From the NCBI GenBank assembly GCA_014898425.1, contig RCSZ01000015.1, forward strand, positions 930,001 through 994,000: a stretch of DNA of 64,000 bases. The letters are read 5' to 3'. This document shows positions 10,539 to 22,532 of this stretch, one piece after another. Both the position numbers and the translations under genes were made by a program. The first letter of the stretch is position 1; every line of letters starts with the position of its first letter. A model generated the notes under the pieces. That model worked only from the letters and a program-made list of their open reading frames with translations. It was not told the origin of the DNA and searched no databases. The stretch comes from Botryotinia globosa (Eukaryota; Ascomycota; Leotiomycetes; Helotiales; Sclerotiniaceae).

Positions 10539-12433
10539 TTAGTTTTCTGGAATACCAGCCAAGAAGGAGAATTGACCACCTCCTGCTGCCCAGACAAGCT
10601 TCTTTCCTTCAATGTGCTTGCAGTTGAGCTCATCAGCAATGTAAACATCTTGATTATCTTCAAGACCAGTCTGTCTGTATGTGTTGAATCCCCAAGAGTA
10701 GTGAGGACTGTGACCATCAGGGCCAAGAACGATGCTGTGGTCACTGCCCATGGCAATGTATGATCCCTTGAATGGGAAGGAGAGAGGTGTCTTGATGATT
10801 GATCGTTGGTTACGTTCGTTTCTGATGATGACATCTTCTGGAAGTGCCTCAACATCATGGCCAGAAAGACCATCCTGAGCTTTGCCAAAGTAAAGAACCT
10901 CGCCTTCATGGGTGAGTGCCAAACTGGAAGCGTTGCCTGCAGCCATCATCTTGATATTCTTGTCTTTGAGGATATTGACTTTGGTGGCAGTTGAAGTAAC
11001 TTCTTCAGTCAAGGTACCATCTTTGCCGAATTGACCACATTGACCCATGTTGTTTGCTCCCCAAGAGTAAACGGTACCATTCTTGTGAATAGCGAAACTA
11101 TGTTCTGATCCGCAGAAAATATCGACCATGGCCTTTGGTAGACCAAATTCACGAGGAACAAGAGCATTCAATCTTGAACGTTCAACGATTCTTCGACCAA
11201 GTTGATTATGCTCACCGGCACCCCATGCAAAAACAGCACCCTTGTTGTTGAGAGCAAGGTAATGGTTGTTACCAGCAGCGAGCTTGACAATGTTCTTCAA
11301 GCCAGGGATGAGCATTGGAACCAAGGTCTCCTTGACATCTTTGGTGAAGCCCATTGGACCATCAGCGCCCTAGTATATAGTTAGTATAATTCAGAAAAAC
11401 TTGTAGTGATTAAACTTACTCTGATTGATCCCCATCCATAAACCAAGCCATCGTTGGTGAGGGCGTAAGTAGCGTTGTCACCTGCAGTGATTTGGGTGAA
11501 GATGGTGTCTTCTGGTACATTGGTCAAATCAACCTCGCCAGGTGTTGATTCCAATGGGTTGCGGGCATCTGCGGCGGCTGATTCATCATCTGACTCTGCA
11601 TCGGCATCTCTCTCAGGTGCAACCCAGTCATCGGTCTTTCTGCCCAATGCCAATCCATCGGCGACACCCCATGTAAGGATCTTGTTGTCTTTGGTAAGAG
11701 CAGCTCCGTGCATACCACCAGCAACCATTTGAACAACACCACGAGCAGTGAGAGCGGGGTTCTTGACTGGTCGATTGATTGTATCTTTCTTAGTTTGAAG
11801 ACCAAGACCAAGCTCTCCAGCTTCATTGCAACCGAAGACAAAAATGTCCAAGAGTTGAGTAGGAGCGAAGTTGATAATTGTCTTTGGCTTCACAACCTTT
11901 GGCTTGACGACCTTTGGCTTGACGACCTTTGGAGCCTTGGGCTTTGGAGCGGCCTTTGGCTTTTTGACGATGGGGAGAGGCTTCGCAGCTGCTTTGGTGG
12001 CAGGCTTTTTGGTGGCAGGAGTGGATTTGGTGACCTTTGCCTTCTTCGAGGGTTTGGCGACAGGTTCATCGACATCTTCGGTGGATTTGCGCTTGTTTGA
12101 TTTTGAGGCAGCAGGCTTAGATGAAGCGGCTTTAGCGGCAGCGACTTTCTTTGCCATGGCAGCTTTGGTGATAGTTGTCTTCTTAACGGCAACAGATTTA
12201 GTAGTAGTGGTAGTCTTCTTAGCTGAAGCTGCTTGTGCCTTGGCTGTCTTCTTTGCGACAGCTGGAGAGACTTTCTTTTGAGGCGCGACATTTTTTGCGA
12301 CACCAGCCTTTTTGGGTGCGAGAGCTTTCTTCATCACTTTTGAAGTATTTGCCTCGACTTGGATGTTCTTTGGAGGAGAGGTTTTACGAGATGAAACTCG
12401 AGTAGGAGGTGTTGGGATCTTCTTTGGTGGCAT
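10539..12433 (-). CDS. rcc1: RCC1-type Ran guanine-nucleotide exchange factor with long basic N-terminal tail
   Basis: Two exons, 12433-11420 and 11369-10539, are joined across a 50-nt intron with a GTAAGT donor and a CTAAC branch site, giving 614 residues. The first 190 or so residues are Lys/Ala/Pro-rich and resemble a histone H1 tail, with a triple KPKVV repeat and NLS-like stretches. From about residue 195 there are RCC1 propeller repeats of the type ...GVVQMVAGGMHGAAL...ILTWG and MAAGNASSLAL...VLYFG, ending SWGFNTYRQTGL and WAAGGGQFSFLAG. RCC1 proteins sit on chromatin, load GTP on Ran and so drive nuclear transport and spindle assembly. Homologues are Srm1 (budding yeast) and Pim1 (fission yeast). 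An acidic insert (DADAESDDESAA) lies in the propeller, as in other fungal members. Family assignment is firm. Confidence 0.95.
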
Positions 12434-14408
12434 CTTGTCGAATGAAGTTATTCAAGCTTCACAGATGACGAGAGACGCGATCAAGTACGGTCCTCGAGAA
12501 TAAATCTTCGAGTGATGAGCGGATTTGAAAAGAGGGTTGAAAAGTTTGCCGTACGTGAAAAAGCAAATACAACTCGAGACGATTGAAAAATTGAAGTAAT
12601 TGATTGATGAATTCAATTGAGATTGAAGTGGTTGTTGTGAACTGTGGATTGTTGTACGGTACGAAGTTGTGTGCGAATAATCTGATTCCGTCGCGTTTCT
12701 TTAACCATGGAAAAATCAAAATCAACAACACGGCAAGGATGAGCTATTGTTTATACTGACTATACTAGATTGGGCTTAGAGCTCTGGGCAGATAGTACAT
12801 GCTAGCCTTATCCGAATATCGAGGGATCTACCGCCTACTGATTTGGGACTAGCGCAATACTTTGAAGCCCTGAGTGACAGAGTGAAGAATCGCCACCAAG
12901 CTACAGGCACCTGGGCAAGCTAACAATTGAACTCGGGGCTTAATGTGTAGTGTTGTATAGTGTTATATACAGTCCATTCAGGTCATTCAAGTCATTCAGG
13001 TCATTCAGGTCATTCAGTCGTTCAATCATTCGTCAATTTGATAATTTGATAGGTGTCACATGACTAATCATATTAGTAATATCCGAGTCAAGTAAGTATC
13101 TCTCCATCTTTGCTTTTTGGCTTTTGACACCAATTGGGTGGTGTTATAGGTAAGGTCGGGATGAAACTCTTACTCTGCTAGTCCTCAAGAAATACCAAAT
13201 CAAAAAGCTGTATCTTCTGTATTGCCAAAGAGAAGCTACCTCATATCTCTTATGTATTCACGAGCGTATGCGTTGTTAGAAATTGTCCTTTTAGAGCATC
13301 TGGACTAACAGACGCTCATTGGCCTGAAAGTTTTCTGTTCCCTCTTGAAGGTCTCCATAACATAGGTAGTTATCTTTCCGACGTCCGTCACTCATACATC
13401 TCTTTATCTCATTATTCAATTGGTAATACTCTCAAGGTTCCAAGAATCTGTAACCCTCGATCACTTCAAGGTTTCGATCTTGAGTAGCTCAGAAGTGTCT
13501 GAGTTTTGTGTTAAGTCTATACTGTCCAATCTTTCTAATTTGCATGAACACATTTTTTGGCTTATTTTTCCCTCATCGTTCGCGTGGTGATTCTGTACTC
13601 AATTTCGTGTTTGCTTTCCTCCGCACCTCTATTTCCTGGCCTTTAGTGGCCGAATGTACTGCTCCAGATGTAGATAGATCGATACAGATTCTGATACGGG
13701 TGGTCCGGAGTATTTTCCGCTCTTGGAATGGATGTAAAATTATGATTTGTTTTTCAATGGGTTACGAGATAGTCACGATACCTTTTTTGTTCATCTTTGC
13801 GGTTTACCAATAGATCACAATATCTCATGAATAATGACTATTCCGTGTGGAAGGCTCTGAATTGCTGTTGCGACGTAGTTGAAGATACTCAAGAAATGAC
13901 TGCACTCAAATGCTACAAAACGAGATTCGTCAGTGTGCAACGTGATACGATGAAGCTCTAAAATGGTTGACTGTACAAATTTTCTTCCCATTTTCTGCGT
14001 GTTGTTGATCTCCAGTTCATTCACGTTCTTTCGATAAAGAAGAGAAGAAGAAATCAGCAACAGCTCTTCAGTAAAATTGAAATAAATAGGAGTATTTATA
14101 TCTTTGAACTCTGTGGAATGTTGATTGGTATATGCAAACATAGGCATCAAACATGCATTTAGACAAGCTTGATATACGCAGTAAAGGGCTTATTAGCTTG
14201 GCAATCGCCCTGCGAAAATGCGCCACTGCGTATACATCTCAGATTCTAGGCCAATCAAGATCAACTCTCGTGACTTCATGCAGAACCCAGCCTCCCCTCC
14301 CCGAGTTTTATAGCTACCTGATTCCCCCCCATCGCCCTTGGAAAGCAGAACATCTTTTTTTGTTAACTTATTGGCACCCGCAAACAAACCTGAAGTTAAT
14401 ATTGTCGA
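12434..14408. other. Gene-free stretch between divergently oriented RCC1 and CorA-like genes
   Basis: This contains the promoters of both flanking genes. No convincing gene is present: frames at 13508-13813 and 13815-14150 (minus) lack recognisable domains or splice structure. A 9-mer repeat lies near 12973-13016. Confidence 0.5.
12973..13016. repeat. GTCATTCAG 9-mer tandem repeat, about five copies
   Basis: Imperfect head-to-tail copies of GTCATTCAG. No gene overlaps it. Confidence 0.85.
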
Positions 14409-16180
14409 ATGGCCTCTAGATATCAACCGGACACCCAATCAAGTGACCTATCATGGTTATGTTCTGAAGGACCATATCTAGAATTCATCAAGAGCCTTAA
14501 ATCACGGAACCCTTCCATCTATAAGCCAGACCCCAAAAATCATAGGATTGGATCCCGAGTGGGGACATCAAGATCAGTTGTTCTGAATGTTTGCCCTGAT
14601 CACACAGTGGCATCTGAACATTTCAAAAATGTTTCCGAACTCAAAAATCACTTTGCCCAACGAGCGAAAGACGATGGGAAGGGAAAACCAAACACAATGC
14701 AGAGGGTGTATATTCTCGAAGGATTAGATCCGCAATTTATAGAAGCATATGGGTCACACTTCTTTATGAACCCAATGTTTTTCGCTAGGCAAGGAAGAAA
14801 TACAATATGGGATATGCGTGATATCCAGGAAGGTTTTAGTGATAGCCCTCCTTTACCCTCACTAGAGAATCCGGATAAGTGTTTTCGTCTCAAATATCGC
14901 GAAATGAGAAAATTCGGTCCAGATTATGATCACTGGCGAACGATCTGTGCGATGAGTGGATCACATGTTTCTGGAATTGGTTTCGAGTACAAATTAGATA
15001 GTCTAGCTGCAGTGGAGAGAAAGTGTTCCTTTTGGTTCAAGGATGCTGCTGATAATCAAGGAGGGTGGGATGGTATGTATAGAATTTATCATCTCTAAGT
15101 TAAACACATGCGCGGATGTTTACGGAATACTAACATCTGGCTCATAGCAGTCATTCTTTGTGAGCCACCAGTCCATAAAGTATATCGCGCGCGGAGTCTT
15201 TTTCCGCAAGAGATCAAGAGTGAACTATTTCAAGGTGGTTATATGGATTTTATCGACCTTGATGTCTTAACCCGAGACGGCTTGACTGGGGCATTGAATG
15301 GACCTCCAAGAACCTGTATGTTTGATGATTTATGCTTCTACTTTGAGCATCATAGCCCACTTCTATTTGAGATGGAAAGAGCGACACCCCCCTTGATTGC
15401 GTCTGCTTTCCTCAAGAAAATTGTAGCTTCTCATTACATAAAATTGATTGACTATTTCGAAATAATTGTTCAAAGATTGAAGAGGGTAAGTGCTTGTTTT
15501 AATGCTACCCATATACTAGTCTCGTAATACTACTACTGTTAACACTCAACCATTAGGCAGAAGGGCTACTCTCCCGTCAAACTGATAAGCAAGACTACAA
15601 CTCTTGGCCAGAACAACGCGAACAATGGTCCAGTCTACAACTCACCCATCGCTTCCTCTCAGAATACAGTTCCGACATCCAATCCATCATTCAAACCTTG
15701 AGAATTTCCACCTCCCCACCATACCCCGCCCATTACCTCTCCTCAACCCTCGACTTCCCCTTCATCCACAACTCCCTCTCAAACCTCTATAGTCGCGTAA
15801 CTACGATCATATCCTCAACCCAAGGTCTCTCCTCCATAGTCGCCAACCGCGAAGCTCTACACGAAGCCCGTCTTTCTGTCCGCGAGGCGAAGAATTCGAA
15901 GACGCTTACGTTTATTGGGTTGGTTTTTATACCTTTAGCTTACACTAGTGCGCTTTTTAGTATGAGTGGTGAGTATCGACCGGGCGGAGAGGAGTTTTGG
16001 GTTTATTGGGTTACGTCGGTGCCGATTATGGTGTTGGTTTTTGCGGTGACTTGGGCGATGCAATTTGAATGGGATGAGCGTGGAAGGGGGAGGTGGTGGG
16101 GGAGAGCGAAGATGGCTGGAAATAGAGGGGGCAAAGGGAGTGGTGAAAGAGACAAGGTACAATGGGGGGGAAAGAAGTGA
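14409..16180 (+). CDS. CorA-like Mg2+/divalent cation transporter family protein, GMN motif replaced
   Basis: Three exons, 14409-15072, 15148-15485 and 15557-16180, give 541 residues. The N-terminal 440 residues form the cytosolic domain, with long helices toward its end (REALHEARLSVREAKNSKTL). Two membrane segments follow at about 450-470 (LTFIGLVFIPLAYTSALFSM) and 481-502 (FWVYWVTSVPIMVLVFAVTW), then a basic tail. This two-helix C-terminal layout is that of CorA/ZntB-type channels. The family's usual YGMN or GMN tripeptide after the first helix is absent; here the loop reads FSMSGEY, as in many fungal CorA-like proteins, so Mg2+ selectivity cannot be assumed. The second exon starts at a tandem TAGCAG acceptor, so one codon may be included or skipped. 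The start codon is the first ATG of the open frame. Confidence 0.85.
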
Positions 16181-18551
16181 TGTGCTGGATTTTTGCGTTT
16201 GAGTTTGGTGTGTGAGAAATTTCTTTACATATTTCTAGATAATATCTCTCATGTTCATCTCGTGTGTGTGATCTATCGTCGCAAACATCTCATTTTAATA
16301 AGTACACCTTCAATGCGTTATCAAGAAGTACGAATAGCAGGAAGATAGATAATCCTCTGTATCCTCTTCCTCTCCCACAATCGCTCAATCCACCAAAAAA
16401 CCATAAGCCCTGAAAAATCAGCATGGCAACAGAATTTGCATCCTCCCACTCATACTCGTACACTGCGAAATAAAAATCATAAGTCTCAGAAACTGAGTCA
16501 CTTTCAATAAAACTTCTTCCCTCGCAGAAATATCTATCCATAGGTAGGTATTTACCGAAAATGTCCATACTGCGTTGTTGAACGATTTGAAAAATGGAAT
16601 CGATACCGATCTTGAATTACTCGTGTGTGGGTAGTGTTTTTTTCTATAACTAGGTAATGAGGCTTAGATATTGGAGATTGTTTTCTCTTTGAGATTTTTT
16701 AACTGTGTTGGTGAAATTTGTTCTTGTGTTCTGGGTCTTGGTTGTCGAAGGGGGGGAAGAAGGAATTGCTTGGAATTAAGTATGAAGATGCTTGGAGATG
16801 GGGGTTGCTGTTTTTTGGCGGGATGGGATGGGATGGAATGGGATGTTGTTTTTTGATTTTTTATCGTTGTCGTAATCATCATCATCATCATCATCGTTAA
16901 TCAATTCTCACAAATTCCATTATAGCAATAGTATAACTCACTTTGTCGAGAAGATGTAGCATCAAGTTTCACATTTCCCACCACTCTTTCCTTGTATTTC
17001 GAGAACAGAGGGAAATATTCTCAGCGAAGCACAGAATTCTCAATAATCTTTACACCTTCCACGAAAGTATGTACTTATGAGAACGTCCTATCTGCTTCAC
17101 AAATTCCCCTTATCGAGTTCCTTGGGTTGTACTTTTTACAGCGTGGTATACGTTTTGGATCCAGATTTCTTTCCTATTTCTGAGTAAAGTGTATCTGTAT
17201 GCACCGTACTGCACAAGTAGCACAAATCAAAAGCGACGATTTTGAAATTCGAAGGGATTATTGATTTCATCACTTGTATATGGGGGACGGGGATACATAA
17301 ACCCAGGACGGATAGATTATTTTATTCTTCGAGATACAATAGAAAGGGCGCGAAAATGTAATTTCAAGGGGTTGGAATGCTAGGGGTTGTATCTATACGT
17401 GTTAAATAACTTACAGCTTGCCTCCATTTGTGTGAGTGTAATCACTGGGAGATTCATCATCGGTAGATACCTGGATATATTGTTATCGAGTAATCGTAAT
17501 CGTTGGTTCTTGCTATCGTTCATGGTATCAAGGAATTGAGATATCATTTTCTTTGACTTTGCTGCTATTTGCGAATGGTGATGTGTTGAATGACGAGAAT
17601 CTGATAGGCCTTTTCCCTGTGATATTGTTCATAACTTTTGATTTTTACTGTTGTTCAAGTGTGCATTGACATATAGGCTTTGTCATTGTCCTCTACGGCT
17701 TGGTTTTTGTTCTATTTTATGATTGTGTAGATAAGATAGATGGTCTGTTGGTCTTTGATATAGTTGAATCGTTTCTGTAAGTCTATGAGATTAAGTGATG
17801 ATCATGGTAGTAAAGCCACCTTCTCTGTGCGGGAATATCGAGACAATGACTATGGCTTGTGCTGTTTACATCTGCTTAACTTTTCGAAATCGTGCTCCAA
17901 TGTTGCCCTGATGAATTATAACCTCTTTCACGTACTAAGTAATTGTTGATTGCGAGGTTGTCTGATAAGTGATGAGATTACATCACATCAGAATATGGTC
18001 TGGAGCCAGATACAATAATCCCTCTTCACCCCAACACCCATTCTGACAGCCTTACTTGGTTCTGGTTCATCATATGTGCTGGGTACATGCCTAAGTTATC
18101 AAAACCTATCATGAGCAATGCCGAACAGCATCAAGTATATTATTCATCTATACTATCCTAGACAATTCACTTTGTCGGTAATTTCCACCCGCTTGACTAA
18201 GGCATATTTGAAATGGTACACATAGGTAAGCAGCTTTCACAGATATCTACATGACGTACATTTTGCACTGGGATTTACGAGTTACTTTAAGAGGTACTGT
18301 TCTTCAAAGAATCTTTTCATTGAGATGTGAAATTAAGATACATAAAATTCATTCTTGTCAAACTCCGTTGTTCCCTACCCACGAGCCCCAAACAGATATT
18401 ACAACTTAGGCACCATGCCAACGATTCAATCGTTTTGAATGATTGGTTAATGATAAGGTTAGCGAAGCAAAGGCGAAGGAGTTGAAGAGGGGACTCACAT
18501 AGATTGATGTAGCAGTCACACGGCACGTCATGGAGCTTTAAGACATTACTG
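16181..18551. other. Gene-free stretch
   Basis: Frames of 60-90 codons exist but none looks coding. There is a short CAT trinucleotide run near 16877-16895. No tRNA or other RNA gene was recognised. Confidence 0.45.
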
Positions 18552-18825
18552 CCGCTTCTCCCCGTTTCTCTTGCTGCACAAGAGGATCTCTACAAGGGGA
18601 GGTGTCCGGCACGGGATGGGGCTTTAACACGGGACTTCGAAATGTAAACCGTGGCTTCTCCCCATTTCTCCAGTCGAGCAAGAGGATTTCTACTGGGAGA
18701 AGTGTCCTTGAAGGTCGGGGTATAATTCTAATCAGCCAAGTCGGAGACGATCTTGCTGGATTTCGAATTCTTTTCGGAGTTGTAACTTTAATCAGCCAAG
18801 TCGGAGACGATCTTGCTGGATTTGG
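18552..18825. repeat. Two interleaved pairs of direct repeats
   Basis: Pair A is a diverged repeat of about 60 bases beginning GCTTCTCCCC at 18554 and again at 18654 (period 100). Pair B is a nearly exact 36-base repeat (core AATCAGCCAAGTCGGAGA) starting near 18729 and 18789 (period 60). A minus-strand frame spanning both encodes duplicated NPARSSPTWLI, which is a consequence of the repeat. No domain was recognised. Confidence 0.8.
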
Positions 18826-20270
18826 AGTGTCCAATCGGAAGTAATGGTCGAAGGTGGTGGATTGTGTCGAGTTGGAGAAGTGAGAAGTGAGATGAGTGGG
18901 AAGTGCAGAGTATTTATAGAAGTTCTCCGCAGAGGCCAGTTGGTGCAAACAGGACAAACATGGCTTATTTGGGAATGGGTTAGATTAGTAGTGCTGTTTG
19001 GAGAAAAACCGTTATCTGTCAACAGGAATGTTTTCCCCGGGAAGGGTTTCAATACCTCCAGGCCTAGCTTGACTACCCAGTACGCTTGTAGGAACTAGTA
19101 TGTAAATCTTTTAGTAATGGAGAGCTGTTTTATACCCAGGTGACCTTGCAGTAGTACATGTTGTTGTAGTGTAGTCATTAAAATATAATCTTCTCGAATG
19201 TCGATCCGGAAGGGGCGGGGAGATCAAGTGTTATCGTCCTTTGAACCATTAGGGCGAAAGCATAAAAGCTGACTGAAACCATGTACCATTCACATTCACC
19301 AATTGGCACACTTAGTTTCAAGCAAAGTTTCGTTGTATTGATTTCCAAGTCAGTTGACCACATCTCTTTTTACAAGATCGGCTTTAGTGAAAAGATTTCC
19401 TCAGTTGACGATCCAGACACAGTAAAAATCGATGTAATTGAGTTTCCTACTTTCTGACATGCTCAATCTGATTCTCTCTGGGGGATGATGTACTAATGAA
19501 AACTATGTGGGCCATCCATCCCTTTTTTTACCCGACGTCGGTAGCGATCCCGGCCCCTTTTTAGTGCGGGGCAACATATTAAACTTTGTGACAATGAAGT
19601 GATACGGCGAAATCCTTTGATCTCGACATCAAAAATTTCAATGCTACAATTGATCAGCCACCAATGGGGTACAGCATTAACGAGAACATGAGCGTGTCTT
19701 TGATTGAAATGTTATCCAAAATGACATATGATCACCAATAATTCCAACATAAATTTTATCAGAGCGTTGGAACTTCGAAAACAGTTGTACTAATAGTCAA
19801 ATGCTTTCTGTCCTTACACTTGAAGAGAGCTAGAATTACTTATTTTGTTTCATGTGGTCCACTCAATCGCAGGGGTAGCCAAGTGACCGGGAAGTATCTA
19901 CTGGGAATGAAAATTCGAAGTTAGATAGAAATACCATCACATAGTAAACTACAAGAAAACTTAGATCACTTCATGACCACAATCAATATTAACATGGAAC
20001 GACGCCACCGACGCTAGACAGAACGACTTTCCCAGTATAGTTGCCAAATCCAGTATCATCCTGGAATCCATAAGGACGTCGCCGACGCCCTTAACTGGTA
20101 CAATTCAGGAGAAGCATATTTTTATGACATACCTCTCCTCCCCTCATGGAGAATTGCGGCGAAAATGAATGCGGATTTATTCGCAGAAGAATCGTATACT
20201 ATCCGCTCACACGAAGATATATCTACTAATCTACTTCACTCAGCTTAAGCTTCTCTCCTCTTATCGTCAT
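18826..20270. other. Gene-free stretch
   Basis: No convincing coding sequence, RNA gene or mobile element was seen here. Composition is ordinary and frames are short. Confidence 0.4.
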
Positions 20271-20480
20271 GTCGATACGGAACAATCAGGAACGCAAGCT
20301 ACATCTGAAAAGAAATGCGGCTCACTTTGCCGAATCATCCGATGATGCACCCGGCTCAACTTTTTCATCTGGATGTCGATACGGAACAATCAGGAACGCA
20401 AGCTACATCTGAAAAGAAATGCGGCTCACTTTGCCGAATCATCCGATGATGCACCCGGCTCAACTTTTTCATCTGGATGT
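20271..20480. repeat. 104-bp perfect tandem duplication
   Basis: The unit starting GTCGATACGG at 20271 is repeated from 20375 with no visible mismatch, ending at GGATGT (20480). Identity over the whole unit indicates a recent duplication. The copies lie in sequence without a convincing gene, 1.1 kb upstream of an F-box-like gene. Confidence 0.95.
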
Positions 20481-21554
20481 TGATGAGCCGAGTGATGCTC
20501 AAAAGTGGATGGACCCAAGCTATACTTCATCTACGAAGAACTTCGAGGCTTCGGAGAAAATAGAATACCAAAGCACTTGCTTTTTCAATACAGAAAAGTA
20601 AAAACTGCCGAAGAAGAAAGTTCTATTGTGTAGCAGCGTCGAAGACTATCAAATCTTAGCATATGATTTACTAATAACTAGGTATTCTCAGCACATGACA
20701 TACTAAAAATGCAAGAAAAACTTAGTACATGATGTTCTGGCAACAAGAAAAGCTTGAGACGCAACAACAGATACAAAGATTCGTAAGATAATTAAAAACT
20801 TAGTACATGATGCATCAACAACGAGAAAGACTTTAGATGAGACATTAGATACAAAGATTTACAAGATAAGGAAAAACTTGAGTTTGTGATTAGCTTTTGC
20901 ACTATTGCTTCAAAGGCTTTCAAACTTGGAAGACATACTCATTTTAGATCAAGTACCTAATCAATTGACTTGTAGATTTCGATCTGAATCAAACAGTATT
21001 TGGAATGATTGTGATTATTCCCACTTTGAAGAGAGTCTTGCGAATACGTGTGTTTGCTATCAATATGATGTACTCACAAAGGAAAAATTATCGGTTGTTG
21101 ACTAGTTGGCTGTGCAATCAGCAGAGCCTCAAAAAAATAGATCACTTTAAGTACTTCTGGCTCTAATCGAAAAATTTGTAATCACTCACTATTGACTTGG
21201 CGCCGAAAGCTGAAGGATGTCAATCAGCATGGTAGCGAAGTCGTCTGCCCTAGGCAAGTCGGTTGGGCTACTACTAGCACAGCGCACAAAGGTAAATTTT
21301 GAAATCCAACCCTAAGTGAGTGTAGTCTCGCAGGACTTTATAATTTGCTTTATCACCCTGTTGGTCTACGTCTGTCCAATAATTTCCAATAATTTCCAAT
21401 AACTCACTCCAACCAACCAATATTCATATGTCAGAATCGGAAACAATACCAAATTCTTTCAACGTCTCCATTCGAACTTAACCATTCTTCTATCTTACCT
21501 CATGACCTACCAATTATTGCGGGAAATTTATCAACCAAAAGGTACTAATGAAAA
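20481..21554. other. Gene-free stretch with diverged repeats; promoter side of F-box-like gene
   Basis: Two diverged copies of a roughly 85-base segment (AAAACTTAGTACATGATG ... AACAAGAGAC-like) lie between about 20712 and 20880. A 66-codon plus-strand frame at 20905-21105 has no recognisable domain. Short AATAATTTCC repeats are near 21380-21402. Confidence 0.45.
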
Positions 21555-22532
21555 ATGTCTTCCCAACAAATTCTCAATGAACAATCAGAAAGTCGCTCCA
21601 CTCCACCTGCGAACTCGCAAGCCAATCCGAAGATTCCCACAGGCTTACATTCTCTTCCGGTGGAGATTCTAGTTCAAATTTCTGAGGAGTGCATGGAGGA
21701 AGGAGGGACAAGTACAAATTCTGGCAACGTCACACGCAAATTGCCGAAACTTATCAGAAGCTTGAAATGTGGCGTGAACGATCCATGGCGTGGACGCTAT
21801 ATGTGTACCCTAGAGGCTTGCAGCAAGAAATGGATCTATTCCCTTCACTTTGGCAACATGTGGAAGCTGCCGATGGATTCCGAGGAAGGTGAACTGGTCC
21901 AAAATATTGTCATCAAGTATGTACCTGAGATCTGGGCCTGTCTGTCTCCGCCCAACTCGCCCTTTAGGTCTGTCCAGACTATCAACGATGTCTCCGAGCT
22001 CAGCGCATCAGCGAAGCAATTAATCTTTGAAAAACAGAAGCGGGTTTACTACTGGAATCCATTGCCAGAGGTAGTGAACCCATCACTAGAGAATTTACCC
22101 AAAGTTCGTTCAATTCAACTAGAGTTCAAGACCTTCTGCGTTTGCTTCATATCAAAAGGCCTTGGTATGTACAGTGCTTTGGAAAGATTTCTGGGCGATC
22201 ATAAAGACTTCAAGCTCAAATCCGCCATAATTGAGCCAATTGATGGAAGAGCACTAGGGAGAGTTCAGCGGCGAGTTGTGATCCCGCAGGTCACCGTAAT
22301 GGCAGGCAATGACGTCTATTTTGCTCTCACAGATAAGGGAACTTGGGTGTTGAAAGCTTTTACAAAACAGACGCAAGTGGGAATGGAGACTGTTGATTTA
22401 GATAGGTATGTCAATTCCGAGGTAGATTCGCTTCGTTTCAATGCTATGCAGGCGTATGCGTATCCTGATAATGATGCCAAGATGTTCACTGGATGCAAAT
22501 GGACGTGGGTACTTGAAAGAGAAGAGAAGTAG
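21555..22532 (+). CDS. F-box-like protein, lineage-specific
   Basis: A single open frame of 325 residues starts at the first ATG (AAAATG context) and has no apparent intron. Residues 32-48 (LHSLPVEILVQISEECM) match the start of a fungal F-box, where LPxEI(L/V) is the usual core. F-box proteins bind Skp1 and recruit substrates to SCF ubiquitin ligases. The rest, about 270 residues, has no leucine-rich or WD repeats that I can see; it is mixed alpha/beta in character, with a conserved-looking LPKVRSIQLEFKTF stretch. Such short F-box-like proteins form large, fast-changing families in these fungi. The flanking tandem duplications suggest a dynamic neighbourhood. The function and targets are unknown. 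Confidence 0.7.
   Translation: MSSQQILNEQSESRSTPPANSQANPKIPTGLHSLPVEILVQISEECMEEGGTSTNSGNVTRKLPKLIRSLKCGVNDPWRGRYMCTLEACSKKWIYSLHFGNMWKLPMDSEEGELVQNIVIKYVPEIWACLSPPNSPFRSVQTINDVSELSASAKQLIFEKQKRVYYWNPLPEVVNPSLENLPKVRSIQLEFKTFCVCFISKGLGMYSALERFLGDHKDFKLKSAIIEPIDGRALGRVQRRVVIPQVTVMAGNDVYFALTDKGTWVLKAFTKQTQVGMETVDLDRYVNSEVDSLRFNAMQAYAYPDNDAKMFTGCKWTWVLEREEK

Noticed and set aside
12968..13020. CRISPR-like short regular repeats
   Set aside because: The 9-mers are directly adjacent without spacers, and the sequence is eukaryotic. The octamer and tetramer arrays elsewhere were rejected for the same reason.
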